Shown here piece by piece: positions 8,994-18,058 of a stretch of 64,000 nt of DNA. A program made the position numbers and the translations under genes. Position 1 is the first letter of the stretch. Each line of letters starts with the position of its first letter. Below the pieces are notes generated by a model that was not told where the DNA came from, did not search any database, and was given only the letters and a program-made list of their open reading frames with translations. Origin of the DNA: Mycolicibacterium diernhoferi (lineage in GTDB: Bacteria > Actinomycetota > Actinomycetes > Mycobacteriales > Mycobacteriaceae); contig NZ_CP080332.1 in the NCBI RefSeq assembly GCF_019456655.1, forward strand, positions 4,898,001 to 4,962,000. Reading direction: 5' to 3'.

Positions 8994-9485
8994 GTGCACC
9001 AGCCCCAACTGAGCGCCGGGCGCACGATTCCGGACGCGGCGGAGAAACTGCACTGGCAGCTCTTCAGGATCATGTCGACCATGCGCCGCCAGGAGTACGA
9101 CCGGACCGCCGGGGGCACGCTCACCCTCACCCAGTGTTCGCTGCTCTACCTGCTGAACGACCGAGGCCCGTTGCGCATGAGCGATCTCGCCGCCGCAGAG
9201 CAGGTCGCACCGCCGACCATGTCCAAGGCGGTGCGCAGACTCGTGGAACTGGGCATGGTCCGGCGGACCCGGGATCTATCTGACCACCGCACCATCTGGG
9301 TGACGATCACCCCCAGAGGCGTTGCCGCCCAGCAGGATGCCGTCGCCAACATGTATGAGGTGATCACCTCGTCGCTGAGCCCGGTCGAGATCGAGGCCCT
9401 GCACACCGCGTTGGCGCCACTCGAGCAGCTCGCCGACAGCGTCATCGCGATGCCGACGCCGACCGATCCCGAATTCGACTATTGA
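8994..9485 (+). CDS. MarR-family transcriptional regulator
   Basis: Winged-helix regulator, 163 residues from GTG 8994, which has GGAG seven bases upstream. The frame stays open to 8823 but that extra N-terminus is arginine/proline-rich and unlike a protein. The body shows MarR features: LTLTQCSLLYLL, a recognition region APPTMSKAVRRLVELGMVRR, and a wing with RDLSDHRTIWVTIT. C-terminal helices for dimerisation follow. It is divergent from the exported protein gene and precedes, on opposite strands, the P450 gene. Ligand and targets are unknown; the dyad at 8795-8809 is a candidate site. Confidence 0.88.
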   Translation: MHQPQLSAGRTIPDAAEKLHWQLFRIMSTMRRQEYDRTAGGTLTLTQCSLLYLLNDRGPLRMSDLAAAEQVAPPTMSKAVRRLVELGMVRRTRDLSDHRTIWVTITPRGVAAQQDAVANMYEVITSSLSPVEIEALHTALAPLEQLADSVIAMPTPTDPEFDY

Positions 9486-9491
9486 CCGGCG

Positions 9492-10673
9492 TCAGAATGT
9501 GATGCGCAGTTTCTCCCAGCCGCGCACCGTCGAGGTCGGCGCCAACTGCGCTGTGTCGTAGTCGATCTCCCACTCCGGGAACCGGTTGAGCAGCTCGTCG
9601 AGGGCGACACGGCCCTCCATCCGGGCCAGGTTCGCGCCCAGACAGTAGTGCAGCCCCTTGCCGAAGGTGAGGTGGCTGATGGTGTCACGGTGCAGGTTGA
9701 AGCTATCCGGGTCGGTGTAGCGGCGTGGGTCGCGGTTGGCCGCACCGAACAGCAGCAGCATCGCGTCACCGGCCGGCACCGTCTGCCCGTATGCCTGGAA
9801 ATCCCTTGCCATCCACCGGGCGACGTGCGGTCCGGTGGGTTCGAAGCGCAGCGTCTCGTCGATCGCGCGGTTCAGCAGCGACCGATCCCGGCAGACATCA
9901 CGGCGCTGATCGGGGTGCTCGGCGAGCACCTTGGCCAGCCAGCCGATCAGCCGTCCGGTGGTCTCGTTCCCGGCGCCGGCGACCACCTGGGTGTAGTGCA
10001 GCACCTCCTTGCGGGTGAGCTTGCGCAGCACGCCGTCCTGATCTTCGAACTCGACGTTGAGCAGTGCGGTCATCAGGTCGTCGGACGGGTTCTGTGCACG
10101 CCATTCCACGTAGTCGGCGTAGATCCGGCCGTCGGCGATCTTGTCCGCATCGCGCACCTTCATCGGCGCCCCGGGTTTGGTGCGCAGGTTGGCGTCGTTG
10201 GCATCGCGGACCCCGACCTGCTCGGATTCCGGTATGCCCAAGAGCATCCCGATCACGCGCATCGGCATCATGGCGGCCAGCTCGGCGATGATGTCGAACC
10301 CGCCGGAGCCGATCTGCGGATCCAGGCAGCGCACGCAGAACTCCCGGATCTGGTCCTCGATCTCGGCCATCCGGCGCGGGGTGAACACCCGCGACATCAG
10401 CCCGCGCAGCATCGTGTGCACCGGCGGATCCTCGAACATCATCACCCCGTCGGGCATGTCGAAATCCGACTGGATCAGCTCCAGGATGTCACTTCGGCTG
10501 TTGGAGAAGCTCTCCCAGTCCGACAGCGCCCGTTCGACGTCGGCGTGCCGGGACAGCGCCCAGAACCGGTACTTCTCGTTGTAGTAGAGCGGCGCCTCGT
10601 CGCGCAGCGCGGCGTAGGTGGGGTACGGATCGTGCACGATGCCGACGTCGTACGGGTCGTAGTAGACCGTCAT
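9492..10673 (-). CDS. Cytochrome P450
   Basis: 393-residue class I-type bacterial P450 monooxygenase. Visible motifs are the I-helix oxygen-activation site AGAGNETT (Asn replaces the common acidic or His residue), the K-helix ETLRFEP and the haem-binding loop FGKGLHYCLGANLAR with the thiolate ligand Cys344. The ATG start overlaps the stop of the upstream SDR gene by four bases, so they are co-transcribed and probably act in one pathway, for example successive oxidation of an alcohol or terpenoid/steroid. No ferredoxin or reductase is adjacent. Substrate is not predictable from sequence. Confidence 0.95.
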   Translation of the reverse strand: MTVYYDPYDVGIVHDPYPTYAALRDEAPLYYNEKYRFWALSRHADVERALSDWESFSNSRSDILELIQSDFDMPDGVMMFEDPPVHTMLRGLMSRVFTPRRMAEIEDQIREFCVRCLDPQIGSGGFDIIAELAAMMPMRVIGMLLGIPESEQVGVRDANDANLRTKPGAPMKVRDADKIADGRIYADYVEWRAQNPSDDLMTALLNVEFEDQDGVLRKLTRKEVLHYTQVVAGAGNETTGRLIGWLAKVLAEHPDQRRDVCRDRSLLNRAIDETLRFEPTGPHVARWMARDFQAYGQTVPAGDAMLLLFGAANRDPRRYTDPDSFNLHRDTISHLTFGKGLHYCLGANLARMEGRVALDELLNRFPEWEIDYDTAQLAPTSTVRGWEKLRITF

Positions 10674-11506
10674 TTCAGGCAGCTCCCGGCATCGACGGGC
10701 AGGGTCACCCCGGTGATGTAGCGCGCCTCATCCGAGGCCAGGAACAGCACCGCGTTGCTGATGTCCTCCGGATTCACCCAGGGGATCGGCAGCACGTGGA
10801 AGGTCCGGCAGATCGGCTCCAGGTCGGCTGGGCCGGGGTTCTCCAGATCCGGCCGGAACATCCGATAGGTCTTCTCGTTCATCAACATCGGGCTGTTGAC
10901 GTGGGTGGGATGCACCGAGTTGACCCGGATGTTGTGCTGGCCCAGCTCGACGGCGAAGGTGCGCATCAACCCGACCACCCCGTGTTTGGCGGCCACATAG
11001 TGACCGGTGTGCGGGTAGGCCTTGGTGCCGGCCACCGAACTGGTCAGGATGATCGATCCGCCGCGACCGCCCGCCAACAGGTGCGGAACCGCGGCCTTCA
11101 CCGATTTCCAGACGCCGCTGAGGTTGACGTCGATCATCTCCTGCCAGAGGTCCTCGGCCATCCGGTCCAGCCGGACCCCGGTGGTGCCGATACCGGCGTT
11201 GGCGGCGACGATGTCGAGCCGGCCCAGCTGTTCGACGCCGCTGTCGAGGACGTCCGTGAGCGCCGCGTGATCACGCACGTCGACCTCGGCGGTGACGATC
11301 CGGCGGCCCAGGTTCTTCACCAGCTCGGCGGTCTCGGCCAGATCCTCGGTGGTGGCGCCGAGTGCGGGTGATTTCTCGAACGTCGCGCAGATGTCCACGG
11401 CGATGATGTCGGCTCCCTCGGCAGCCAGCCGCACCGCATGGCTGCGGCCCTGCCCGCGGGCCGCCCCGGTGATGAATGCGACCTTGCCCTCGACCCGTCC
11501 AGTCAT
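10670..11506 (-). CDS. Mycofactocin-coupled SDR family oxidoreductase
   Basis: 278-residue short-chain dehydrogenase. The nucleotide-binding motif TGAARGQGRSHA (13-24), NAG (103-105) and catalytic Ser157, Tyr170 and Lys174 are present. The GARGQGRSHA form, the long loop before LGRRIV and the HYVAAKHGVVGLMR block mark the SDR subfamily whose members keep NAD(H) bound and depend on mycofactocin for recycling. It heads a two-gene operon with the P450 and is divergent from a TetR regulator. Likely substrate is an alcohol/aldehyde related to the P450 product. Subfamily assignment is from motif recall; the mft genes themselves are not in this window. Confidence 0.9.
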   Translation of the reverse strand: MTGRVEGKVAFITGAARGQGRSHAVRLAAEGADIIAVDICATFEKSPALGATTEDLAETAELVKNLGRRIVTAEVDVRDHAALTDVLDSGVEQLGRLDIVAANAGIGTTGVRLDRMAEDLWQEMIDVNLSGVWKSVKAAVPHLLAGGRGGSIILTSSVAGTKAYPHTGHYVAAKHGVVGLMRTFAVELGQHNIRVNSVHPTHVNSPMLMNEKTYRMFRPDLENPGPADLEPICRTFHVLPIPWVNPEDISNAVLFLASDEARYITGVTLPVDAGSCLK

Positions 11507-11544
11507 GCCACCGTCCTAGGAGTTCCTGGGCAGTCGCCCAACAT

Positions 11545-11565
11545 CTAGACTGCGGCCATGTCTAG
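11545..11565. promoter_or_regulatory. TetR-type operator overlapping -10 and start codon
   Basis: CTAGAC (11545-11550) and GTCTAG (11560-11565) form a perfect inverted repeat with nine bases between. The left arm overlaps a -10 candidate TAGACT (11546-11551) that is six bases from the ATG at 11558, and the right arm overlaps that start codon. A repressor bound here would block its own leaderless transcript and lies 39 bases from the divergent SDR start. Confidence 0.55.
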
Positions 11566-12154
11566 CAGCCCTGCGACAAGACGGTCAAGGGAAGGCGATT
11601 CCGACGCTCGGCGCGCGCTGATTCGGGCGACCGCCCAGATCATGCTGGAGGAGGGATACGCCGCGGCGACCTCGCGCCGGGTGGCCGCGCTGGCCGGGGT
11701 GAAACCTGCGCTGGTGCACTACTACTTCCCCAGCATGGACGAGCTGTACCTCGCCGTGTTGCGGGCCGGCGCCGAGATCAATCTGGACCGTCAGCGTCAG
11801 ACGCTCGGGCAGGACACACCCCTGCACGCGCTGTGGGAGCTCAACAGCGCGACCGGCGCCCAGCTGTGGATGGAGTTCATGGCGCTGGCCAACCACCGCA
11901 AGGCCATCGCCGGCGAGATCGCCGCCTACGCGCAGCGGTTCCGCGATCTGGAGGAGGCCACACTGAGCGCGGCACTGCGCGCCCACGGAGTGGACACCGA
12001 GGCGTTCCCGCCGGTGGTGATGTCCATGATCGTGGCCAGCCTGGCTCGCATCATGGTGCTGGAACAGGGCCTGGGCATCTCCCGCGGCCACCGGGAGGCC
12101 AAGGCGTTCATCGACCGCCATCTCGACCGGTTCGAATTGCCCGGGCCGGCCTGA
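11558..12154 (+). CDS. TetR-family transcriptional regulator
   Basis: 198-residue regulator with an N-terminal helix-turn-helix (about 18-64): ARRALIRATAQIMLEEGY, then TSRRVAALAGVKPALVHYYF. The C-terminal ligand domain is not assignable to a ligand class. It is transcribed divergently from the SDR-P450 operon, and its start lies inside an inverted repeat, so autorepression and control of the neighbouring oxidation operon are likely. A TAGACT -10 six bases before the ATG suggests a leaderless mRNA. The 271 bases after it (12155-12425) hold no gene that I can see. Confidence 0.9.
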   Translation: MSSSPATRRSREGDSDARRALIRATAQIMLEEGYAAATSRRVAALAGVKPALVHYYFPSMDELYLAVLRAGAEINLDRQRQTLGQDTPLHALWELNSATGAQLWMEFMALANHRKAIAGEIAAYAQRFRDLEEATLSAALRAHGVDTEAFPPVVMSMIVASLARIMVLEQGLGISRGHREAKAFIDRHLDRFELPGPA

Positions 12155-12425
12155 TCCAGGCCGCAAGGGACGCGATCCACGGGCAGGACCAGATCTCATC
12201 GGCGGGTAGCACTAGCTCTCCCCAACCCATGGAACTAGTTCGATAGCAACTGTTCGACCCCGGATTGTCGGCGTAGTATCCACTGCCTTTCACGGCCTTC
12301 CAGATCAGCCTACCTGCCCAGCAAATGCCTCAAACTCTTGTTTCAGCAGGTAATTTGGTGCGATATTGTGGCCAGGGAATCGCCGCCATCGGCGGCAAGT
12401 GCGAAACACAACCGGGGGGTTGATT

Positions 12426-15400
12426 ATGTTTTCAGCAAACTGTAGTCGGGGGTTGTTGCGACCCATCACCGGGCCCGCACCGTATGCCGCACACATCGGC
12501 CGCGTGGGAGCATTGGCGGTCGCCCTCGGCATCGGCGGCGTGATCGTCGGCGCACCTGGCGCGGCTTGGGCGGAGGAGACCACATCGACGCCCTCGTCAT
12601 CCTCCTCGGACTCGAGGGACTCATCGGAATCGACGTCGCCCGCGCCGAAGTCGACGTCGAACGAACCCGCCGCGACCGGCCCGACGGGCCCGTCCCCCGA
12701 TGACGGATCCGGAGATGATCCGGATATCGCGAGTGCGCTGCCGGCCGGTGCCACCGACGATGACCCGCCGACGCGCACCCCCGCCGACGATGTGGTCGAA
12801 CCCGACCGGGAGCAGTCGCAAGTCGTCGGCGCTGATGTCGCGCCTGAGCGGTCCCCCGAATCGCCGACCGCCCCCACCCGGTGGGTGGCCCCGGCCGGGA
12901 AGAACAGCGACGCCAGACGGGCCGTGTCACCGACGGCTCCGACACGGACAGCGGCACCGGCCGACTCGGACTCAGTCCCCGGCCGCTTCGCGTCCCGACC
13001 GGCGGTCGCCCCGGCATCCGGAACCCGAATCGCTTCTCCCAGAGTGCAATTACCCTCGAACGAGGTCCCGGTAGCAGCGGACCAGACCACCGAATGGAGC
13101 AACCGAACCGCAGCGGCCGTCTTCGCTGCACCGACCGGGTCCACGCCGGGCGCGTCCGAGGAGTTCCGGCTGGTGGGCAACGGTCACCCGCCGGTTCACG
13201 ACCCGGGCCCGATCGGGCTGGACTCGTCGGCGATGTGGGCTGTACTCGGGTCCGCTGCCCGCCGGCACTTCAGCGAGCAGGTCACCGGTCACGCACAGCT
13301 CGCCGGCCTGGCCCAGACGCTGCAAGGGGAACCGCTCGGGCAGGTCGACGAGCAGGGGCCCGCAGCGCTGATCGAGCAGCCGACGACGTCGATCTTCTTC
13401 GAATCCAGCCCGACCGTCGGTGAGGCCGCGGGAACCGTGCTGATTCCCATCGTCCGCACGGGCGACCTGACCCGGGAGTCCACGATCGAATACGGAATCA
13501 CCTCCGATACCGCAACCGCCGGCGTGGATTACATCGGCCAGGGCGGAACTATCACCATGGGAGTGAATGTCGACCGCGTCTTCATCAGTGTCCAGATCGT
13601 CAACGACACTCTGGCGGAGTCGACCGAGACCTTCGTGGTGTCGATCATCAACGTGGACAGCGGCTCGCGGTTGCTCTATCCGCGGACCGCACGCGTCGAC
13701 ATCCTGGATGACGAAACTCCGGTGGTCGATCCGCCGTCGCCGCCGCTCACCTCGAATTACAACGTCACCCAACAGGTGGTGGCATCGGGGCTGGGACAAC
13801 CGCTGGCGATGGAGTTCTCGTCCCACGATCCGTCATTGATCTACGTCGCGGAGAAGGGCGGCATCATCAAGGTCGTCGACACCGATACCGGCGTTCAGAC
13901 CGTCTTCGTGGATATCAGCGCGAAGGTGAACAACATTCAGGACCGCGGCCTGATGGACATCGTGCTGCACCCGAATTTCGGTAAACCAGGCCTGCCGGGG
14001 AACAGTTACCTCTACGCCTTCTATGTCGTCGATCCCGCCGGTACCGCGGGCCAGGCCAACGCGAATGCGCGCCCCGACGGTGGCGGAAACCGCTTTGCCT
14101 ATCTGGTTCGCTTCACCGCCGATGCGGCGACCAACTACACCACCGCCGTACCGAACAGCGAGGTCATCCTGCTCGGCGGCGCCCCGGCCGCTCCGGGTGG
14201 CACCGGGTTGACCCCGCGCACCCTGCAAGACATCAGCGGAGCCGGAGTCGTCGACAGCACAAGCAATTTCAGCCAGGCCGAATCCGGATTCAACGCCCAG
14301 ACGGGTCAGTACGTCGACAACTACATCAAGGTCGATTCGCTCAGCCATGCCGGCGGATCGATGGCGTTCGGTCCGGACGGTGCGCTCTATGTGTCGATCG
14401 GCGACGGCACGTCGTTCAATGCGACGGATCCGCGCAGTGTCAGTGTGCAGAACATCAACAGTCTCTCCGGGAAGATCCTGCGCATCGACCCGTTGACCGG
14501 ACTGGGGTTGTCCGACAACCCCTTCGTCAAGCCCGGCGATGACCTCAACGCCAACCACGCCAAGGTCTACCAGTTGGGCCTGCGCAACCCGTTCTCGATC
14601 GGGTTCGCCGAGGATGGGCGGTTGTTCATGGCGAACACCGGCTGGTTCAGTTGGGAGGAGATCGAGAGCGGCCACGCGGGAGCCAATTTCGGTTGGCCGT
14701 ACTTCGAGGGCGGCGACAACGGTGTCCTGCTCAAAACCCCCGGCTACGACGCGCTTCCCGCGGACGCCGCGCGCAATGCTCCCAGCGCCGCCGCCTTCTA
14801 CGCCGCGGTCGCGAACGGCACCATCAAGATCACTCCGGCCTATCGCGCTTTCTCGCACGATCCCGGCGCGCCGGGATTCCAGGCCGGGGCGATCGTGGGT
14901 GTCGACGCGGCCTACACCGGGTCACGGTATCCGGCCGAGTTCCGCAACGACATCTTCTTCACCGATGTCAACGCGGGCACCGTGTTCGTCGCCGATGCCA
15001 ACAACCGCAGCGATGTGAAATTCTTGTACCGCAGCACAACTGTCCCCATCGCCTTCAAACAGGGCCCGGACGGATACATGTATGTCGCGAACATGGCCGG
15101 CACCATCACCCGGTTGCTCATCGAGTCGAAGAACCCGCCGCCATCGGACTCGCTGCTGTCACCGAAGGGCAGTGCGACCGTCGCCAACAACGTGTTCACC
15201 CTGACCAGATCCACCTACCAAGCCGGCGCCGCGATGTCGACCCAACGCATCGACATGCGCCACGACTTCACCCTCGCCTTCGACATCAACCTGGGCACCA
15301 ACGACTCCGGCGGCGACGGCGCAGCCCTGGTGTTCCACAATGATCCACGCGGCGTCAACGCCATCGGCACCACCGGCAGCGGCCTGGGCGTCGGCGGAAT

Positions 15401-16904
15401 CCAAAACGGACTCGCCATCGAATTCGACACCTACAACAGCACCACCGCACACCTGAACACCTCCCGCATGCCCGGCGCCGACATCGCCGCCGACCACACC
15501 GGCTTCCTCGACACCGACGGCACCTACGCCAGCACCCCCACCGCACTGCCCAACCTCGAAAACGGCGCCTGGCGCACCGTCGTCGTCACCTGGAACGCCA
15601 CCACCCAAACCATGAGCTACACCATCAACGGCCAACCCACCGCAACACCACTGACCGCCAACATCATCAACACGTTCCTCGGCGACTCCAACTACGCCCA
15701 CATCGGATTCACCGCCGGCACCGGCGGCAGAAGCAACACCCAAAGCATCCGCAACTTCACCCTCGCCGCCACCTACGAAGGACAAGCACCCGCCGCCAAC
15801 CCGCCGTTCGCGGGTTCGGATACGGCGACGACGCAAGCCGGTAAGGCGGTGACCATCAATGTGCTGGCGAACGACAGCGATCCCGACAATGACCCGCTGA
15901 CGCTCATCGAGGTGACGAACCCGGTGAACGGCACGGCGACGCGAAACATCGACAACACCATCACCTACACGCCCAGGGCCGGCTTCTTCGGATTCGACGG
16001 ATTCTCCTACACGATCTCCGACGGAACGATGCAGAGGTCCGCACAGGTCAGCGTCACGGTCACGCCGCAGGCCGGGGTGGTGCTGTCACCGAAGGGCAGT
16101 GCGACCGTCGCCAACAACGTGTTCACCCTGACCAAATCCACCTACCAAGCCGGCGCCGCGATGTCGACCCAACGCATCGACATGCGCCACGACTTCACCC
16201 TCGCCTTCGACATCAACCTGGGCACCAACGACTCCGGCGGCGACGGCGCAGCCCTGGTGTTCCACAACGATCCACGCGGCGTCAACGCCATCGGCACCAC
16301 CGGCAGCGGCCTGGGCGTCGGCGGAATCCAAAACGGACTCGCCATCGAATTCGACACCTACAACAGCACCACCGCACACCTGAACACCTCCCGCATGCCC
16401 GGCGCCGACATCGCCGCCGACCACACCGGCTTCCTCGACACCGACGGCACCTACGCCAGCACCCCCACCGCACTGCCCAACCTCGAAAACGGCGCCTGGC
16501 GCACCGTCGTCGTCACCTGGAACGCCACCACCCAAACCATGAGCTACACCATCAACGGCCAACCCACCGCAACACCACTGACCGCCAACATCATCAACAC
16601 GTTCCTCGGCGACTCCAACTACGCCCACATCGGATTCACCGCCGGCACCGGCGGCAGAAGCAACACCCAAAGCATCCGCAACTTCACCCTCGCCGCCACC
16701 TACGAAGGACAAGCACCCACTTCCGGCCCGGGTGTGGGTGCCTCCGTTGCTCCGGCGCGGGCGCTGAAAGTCAGCGCAATGCAAAGCGCATCGGAGCGCA
16801 GCAGTTCCAGGTCCTACCGCGATCTGGTTCCGGGCTATTGGTTCACGGCATCCGACGACGAGTTTCTGCAGGGGGTGTGGGACTCGTTCGCCGAGCGGGG
16901 CTAG
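12426..16904 (+). CDS. Exported multidomain protein: Calx-beta, PQQ-sugar-dehydrogenase-like, two lectin domains
   Basis: 1,492 residues from ATG 12426, which is preceded by a G-run. A long signal peptide ends AGAAWA-like at about residue 49. A Ser/Asp/Pro/Thr-rich disordered part follows (50-310), then a Calx-beta domain (about 321-434), a six-bladed propeller of the soluble PQQ-glucose/sorbosone dehydrogenase family (about 443-900; DGALYVSIGDG, YQLGLRNPFSIGF, GANFGWPYFEGG), an L-type-lectin-like domain (about 910-1122; GGDGAALVFHNDPRG, GLAIEFDTYN), a Big_9/cadherin-like domain (about 1125-1217; VLANDSDPDNDPLT) and a second, almost identical lectin domain (1219-1431). The two lectin segments are 638-bp direct repeats. 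Every Gln in them is CAA, unlike the propeller, where CAG dominates. Probably a surface glycan-binding or -oxidising protein; enzymatic activity is unproven. Its last four bases overlap the convergent SIP gene. Confidence 0.85.
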   Translation: MFSANCSRGLLRPITGPAPYAAHIGRVGALAVALGIGGVIVGAPGAAWAEETTSTPSSSSSDSRDSSESTSPAPKSTSNEPAATGPTGPSPDDGSGDDPDIASALPAGATDDDPPTRTPADDVVEPDREQSQVVGADVAPERSPESPTAPTRWVAPAGKNSDARRAVSPTAPTRTAAPADSDSVPGRFASRPAVAPASGTRIASPRVQLPSNEVPVAADQTTEWSNRTAAAVFAAPTGSTPGASEEFRLVGNGHPPVHDPGPIGLDSSAMWAVLGSAARRHFSEQVTGHAQLAGLAQTLQGEPLGQVDEQGPAALIEQPTTSIFFESSPTVGEAAGTVLIPIVRTGDLTRESTIEYGITSDTATAGVDYIGQGGTITMGVNVDRVFISVQIVNDTLAESTETFVVSIINVDSGSRLLYPRTARVDILDDETPVVDPPSPPLTSNYNVTQQVVASGLGQPLAMEFSSHDPSLIYVAEKGGIIKVVDTDTGVQTVFVDISAKVNNIQDRGLMDIVLHPNFGKPGLPGNSYLYAFYVVDPAGTAGQANANARPDGGGNRFAYLVRFTADAATNYTTAVPNSEVILLGGAPAAPGGTGLTPRTLQDISGAGVVDSTSNFSQAESGFNAQTGQYVDNYIKVDSLSHAGGSMAFGPDGALYVSIGDGTSFNATDPRSVSVQNINSLSGKILRIDPLTGLGLSDNPFVKPGDDLNANHAKVYQLGLRNPFSIGFAEDGRLFMANTGWFSWEEIESGHAGANFGWPYFEGGDNGVLLKTPGYDALPADAARNAPSAAAFYAAVANGTIKITPAYRAFSHDPGAPGFQAGAIVGVDAAYTGSRYPAEFRNDIFFTDVNAGTVFVADANNRSDVKFLYRSTTVPIAFKQGPDGYMYVANMAGTITRLLIESKNPPPSDSLLSPKGSATVANNVFTLTRSTYQAGAAMSTQRIDMRHDFTLAFDINLGTNDSGGDGAALVFHNDPRGVNAIGTTGSGLGVGGIQNGLAIEFDTYNSTTAHLNTSRMPGADIAADHTGFLDTDGTYASTPTALPNLENGAWRTVVVTWNATTQTMSYTINGQPTATPLTANIINTFLGDSNYAHIGFTAGTGGRSNTQSIRNFTLAATYEGQAPAANPPFAGSDTATTQAGKAVTINVLANDSDPDNDPLTLIEVTNPVNGTATRNIDNTITYTPRAGFFGFDGFSYTISDGTMQRSAQVSVTVTPQAGVVLSPKGSATVANNVFTLTKSTYQAGAAMSTQRIDMRHDFTLAFDINLGTNDSGGDGAALVFHNDPRGVNAIGTTGSGLGVGGIQNGLAIEFDTYNSTTAHLNTSRMPGADIAADHTGFLDTDGTYASTPTALPNLENGAWRTVVVTWNATTQTMSYTINGQPTATPLTANIINTFLGDSNYAHIGFTAGTGGRSNTQSIRNFTLAATYEGQAPTSGPGVGASVAPARALKVSAMQSASERSSSRSYRDLVPGYWFTASDDEFLQGVWDSFAERG
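15154..15791 (+). repeat. Lectin-domain direct repeat, copy 1 (638 bp)
   Basis: Matches 16081-16718 at a constant offset of 927 bases. Reading both copies I find two differences: G15208/A16135 (Arg to Lys) and T15341/C16268 (silent). Homology stops abruptly at both ends, at the domain limits. Confidence 0.95.
16081..16718 (+). repeat. Lectin-domain direct repeat, copy 2 (638 bp)
   Basis: Second copy of the unit at 15154-15791, separated from it by the Ig-like Big_9 segment. Near-identity at silent sites means very recent duplication or continuing gene conversion. Deletion between copies would remove exactly 309 codons and stay in frame. Confidence 0.95.
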
Positions 16905-17698
16905 AGGCCCGCTCGTTCCAGGGCCTCGTCGAACTCCTCATCGGCCAGCCGGTGGCTCTTTCCTCCGGCGACCGCGCGGGTCCAGACGGCGGCGACCTCC
17001 TCGGACACCAGTGCGAACTTGTCGTCCCAGGCTTCGGAATCCAGTCGCCAGTAGCCGGTGACGTCGAGCTGATCGATCGCCCAGCCGGCACCCCGCAGGT
17101 ACTTGCGGACGGCTCGTGATTCGGCGGCCTCCCCGGCGAACCAGCAGTACCCGCGACCGGGCGGCAACTCCAGCTCACGAACCAGATGCGCAAGATTGCT
17201 TGCCGCATAGCCGTTTCCGGTCCCGACGCTGGCCACGACGGTGAGGTCCGGGTGGGTCGGCAGATAGTCGAGGTCCTCATCCTCGGCCACCTCGACGATC
17301 GCGGTCACCGGCACGCCGCCGGGCAGCTTCTCGATGATGCGGGCGGCGGCGGGCAGCCCCGACAGATCCGCCACCAGCAGTTGCCAGTCGGTGCCCGGGC
17401 CAGGGAGATACCAGGAACGCGCGTGGTCGAGCCCGACGCGATCGCCGGGGCCGGCGCCGGCCGCCCACGTGGTGGCGACGCCGGGACCGTGGCGCACCAC
17501 GTCGATGTCGATCAGGTCACCGTCACAGTGGCGCACGGTGTAGTTTCGGCCCTGCCCGCCCGGGAAGTACACCCCCACCGCGGAGTCACCCGCCTGCCGC
17601 ACGTCGAGCGCCCCGGGGTCGTCCACCCGCAGCGTGATTCTGCGCAACCGCGCGTTCAGATCCTGGACCCGCACCACGGACGCCGACGACTTGTGCAC
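16901..17698 (-). CDS. Siderophore-interacting protein (FAD-binding ferric-siderophore reductase family)
   Basis: 265-residue cytoplasmic flavoprotein of the ViuB/SIP family, expected to release iron from imported ferric siderophores using reduced cofactor. The FAD-binding signature RNYTVR is followed by the family block HGPGVATTWAAGAGPGD. The C-terminal NAD(P)H domain contains ADLSGLPAA, GTGNGYAA and YCWFAGEAAESRAVRKYL. The GTG start at 17698 gives full family length. Its 3' end overlaps the multidomain protein gene tail-to-tail by four bases. No clear IdeR box is seen in the 360-base upstream region. Confidence 0.9.
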   Translation of the reverse strand: MHKSSASVVRVQDLNARLRRITLRVDDPGALDVRQAGDSAVGVYFPGGQGRNYTVRHCDGDLIDIDVVRHGPGVATTWAAGAGPGDRVGLDHARSWYLPGPGTDWQLLVADLSGLPAAARIIEKLPGGVPVTAIVEVAEDEDLDYLPTHPDLTVVASVGTGNGYAASNLAHLVRELELPPGRGYCWFAGEAAESRAVRKYLRGAGWAIDQLDVTGYWRLDSEAWDDKFALVSEEVAAVWTRAVAGGKSHRLADEEFDEALERAGL

Positions 17699-18058
17699 CC
17701 CGCCACGCTAGCCAGGGCGCTCGCGAGGACACCGCCTGACCGCCTCCGGGGCCGAGTTCACCGCACCGCTTTCGATAACCGCAGCAGCGGCAATACAGGC
17801 GTATGGAGCAAACCCGACCGAGTTAGCACCCGGCCGGCAGGGAACCCGCTGACCGGCGCAGCAAAGTAAGGTATGCGCCCCATCGTGGTTGCTGGACTGC
17901 CGTGTCGCGATTTTTGAACAACGGCTCAAAGTGGCGGAGACTGACCCGACGGGACAGTTGCGCTGTTCCGTATGCCCTGCTGACCTGCTAACTTCGCTAA
18001 TTGTGTGCACCCCACCGGGGGGGACGCCGATTATCGGACGACTCAGGAGTGAAACACC
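17699..18058. other. Intergenic region between divergent SIP and MPT63-like genes
   Basis: 360 bases with no supportable gene. It should contain promoters for both flanking genes. I see a poly-C/G run (CACCGGGGGGG) at about 18014 and an AGGAG Shine-Dalgarno at 18045-18049, but no convincing dyad or iron box. Confidence 0.6.

Noticed and set aside
15154..16718. Insertion sequence or CRISPR explanation for the long direct repeats
   Set aside because: Both copies are in-frame protein domains with no terminal inverted repeats, transposase, or short spacer periodicity.
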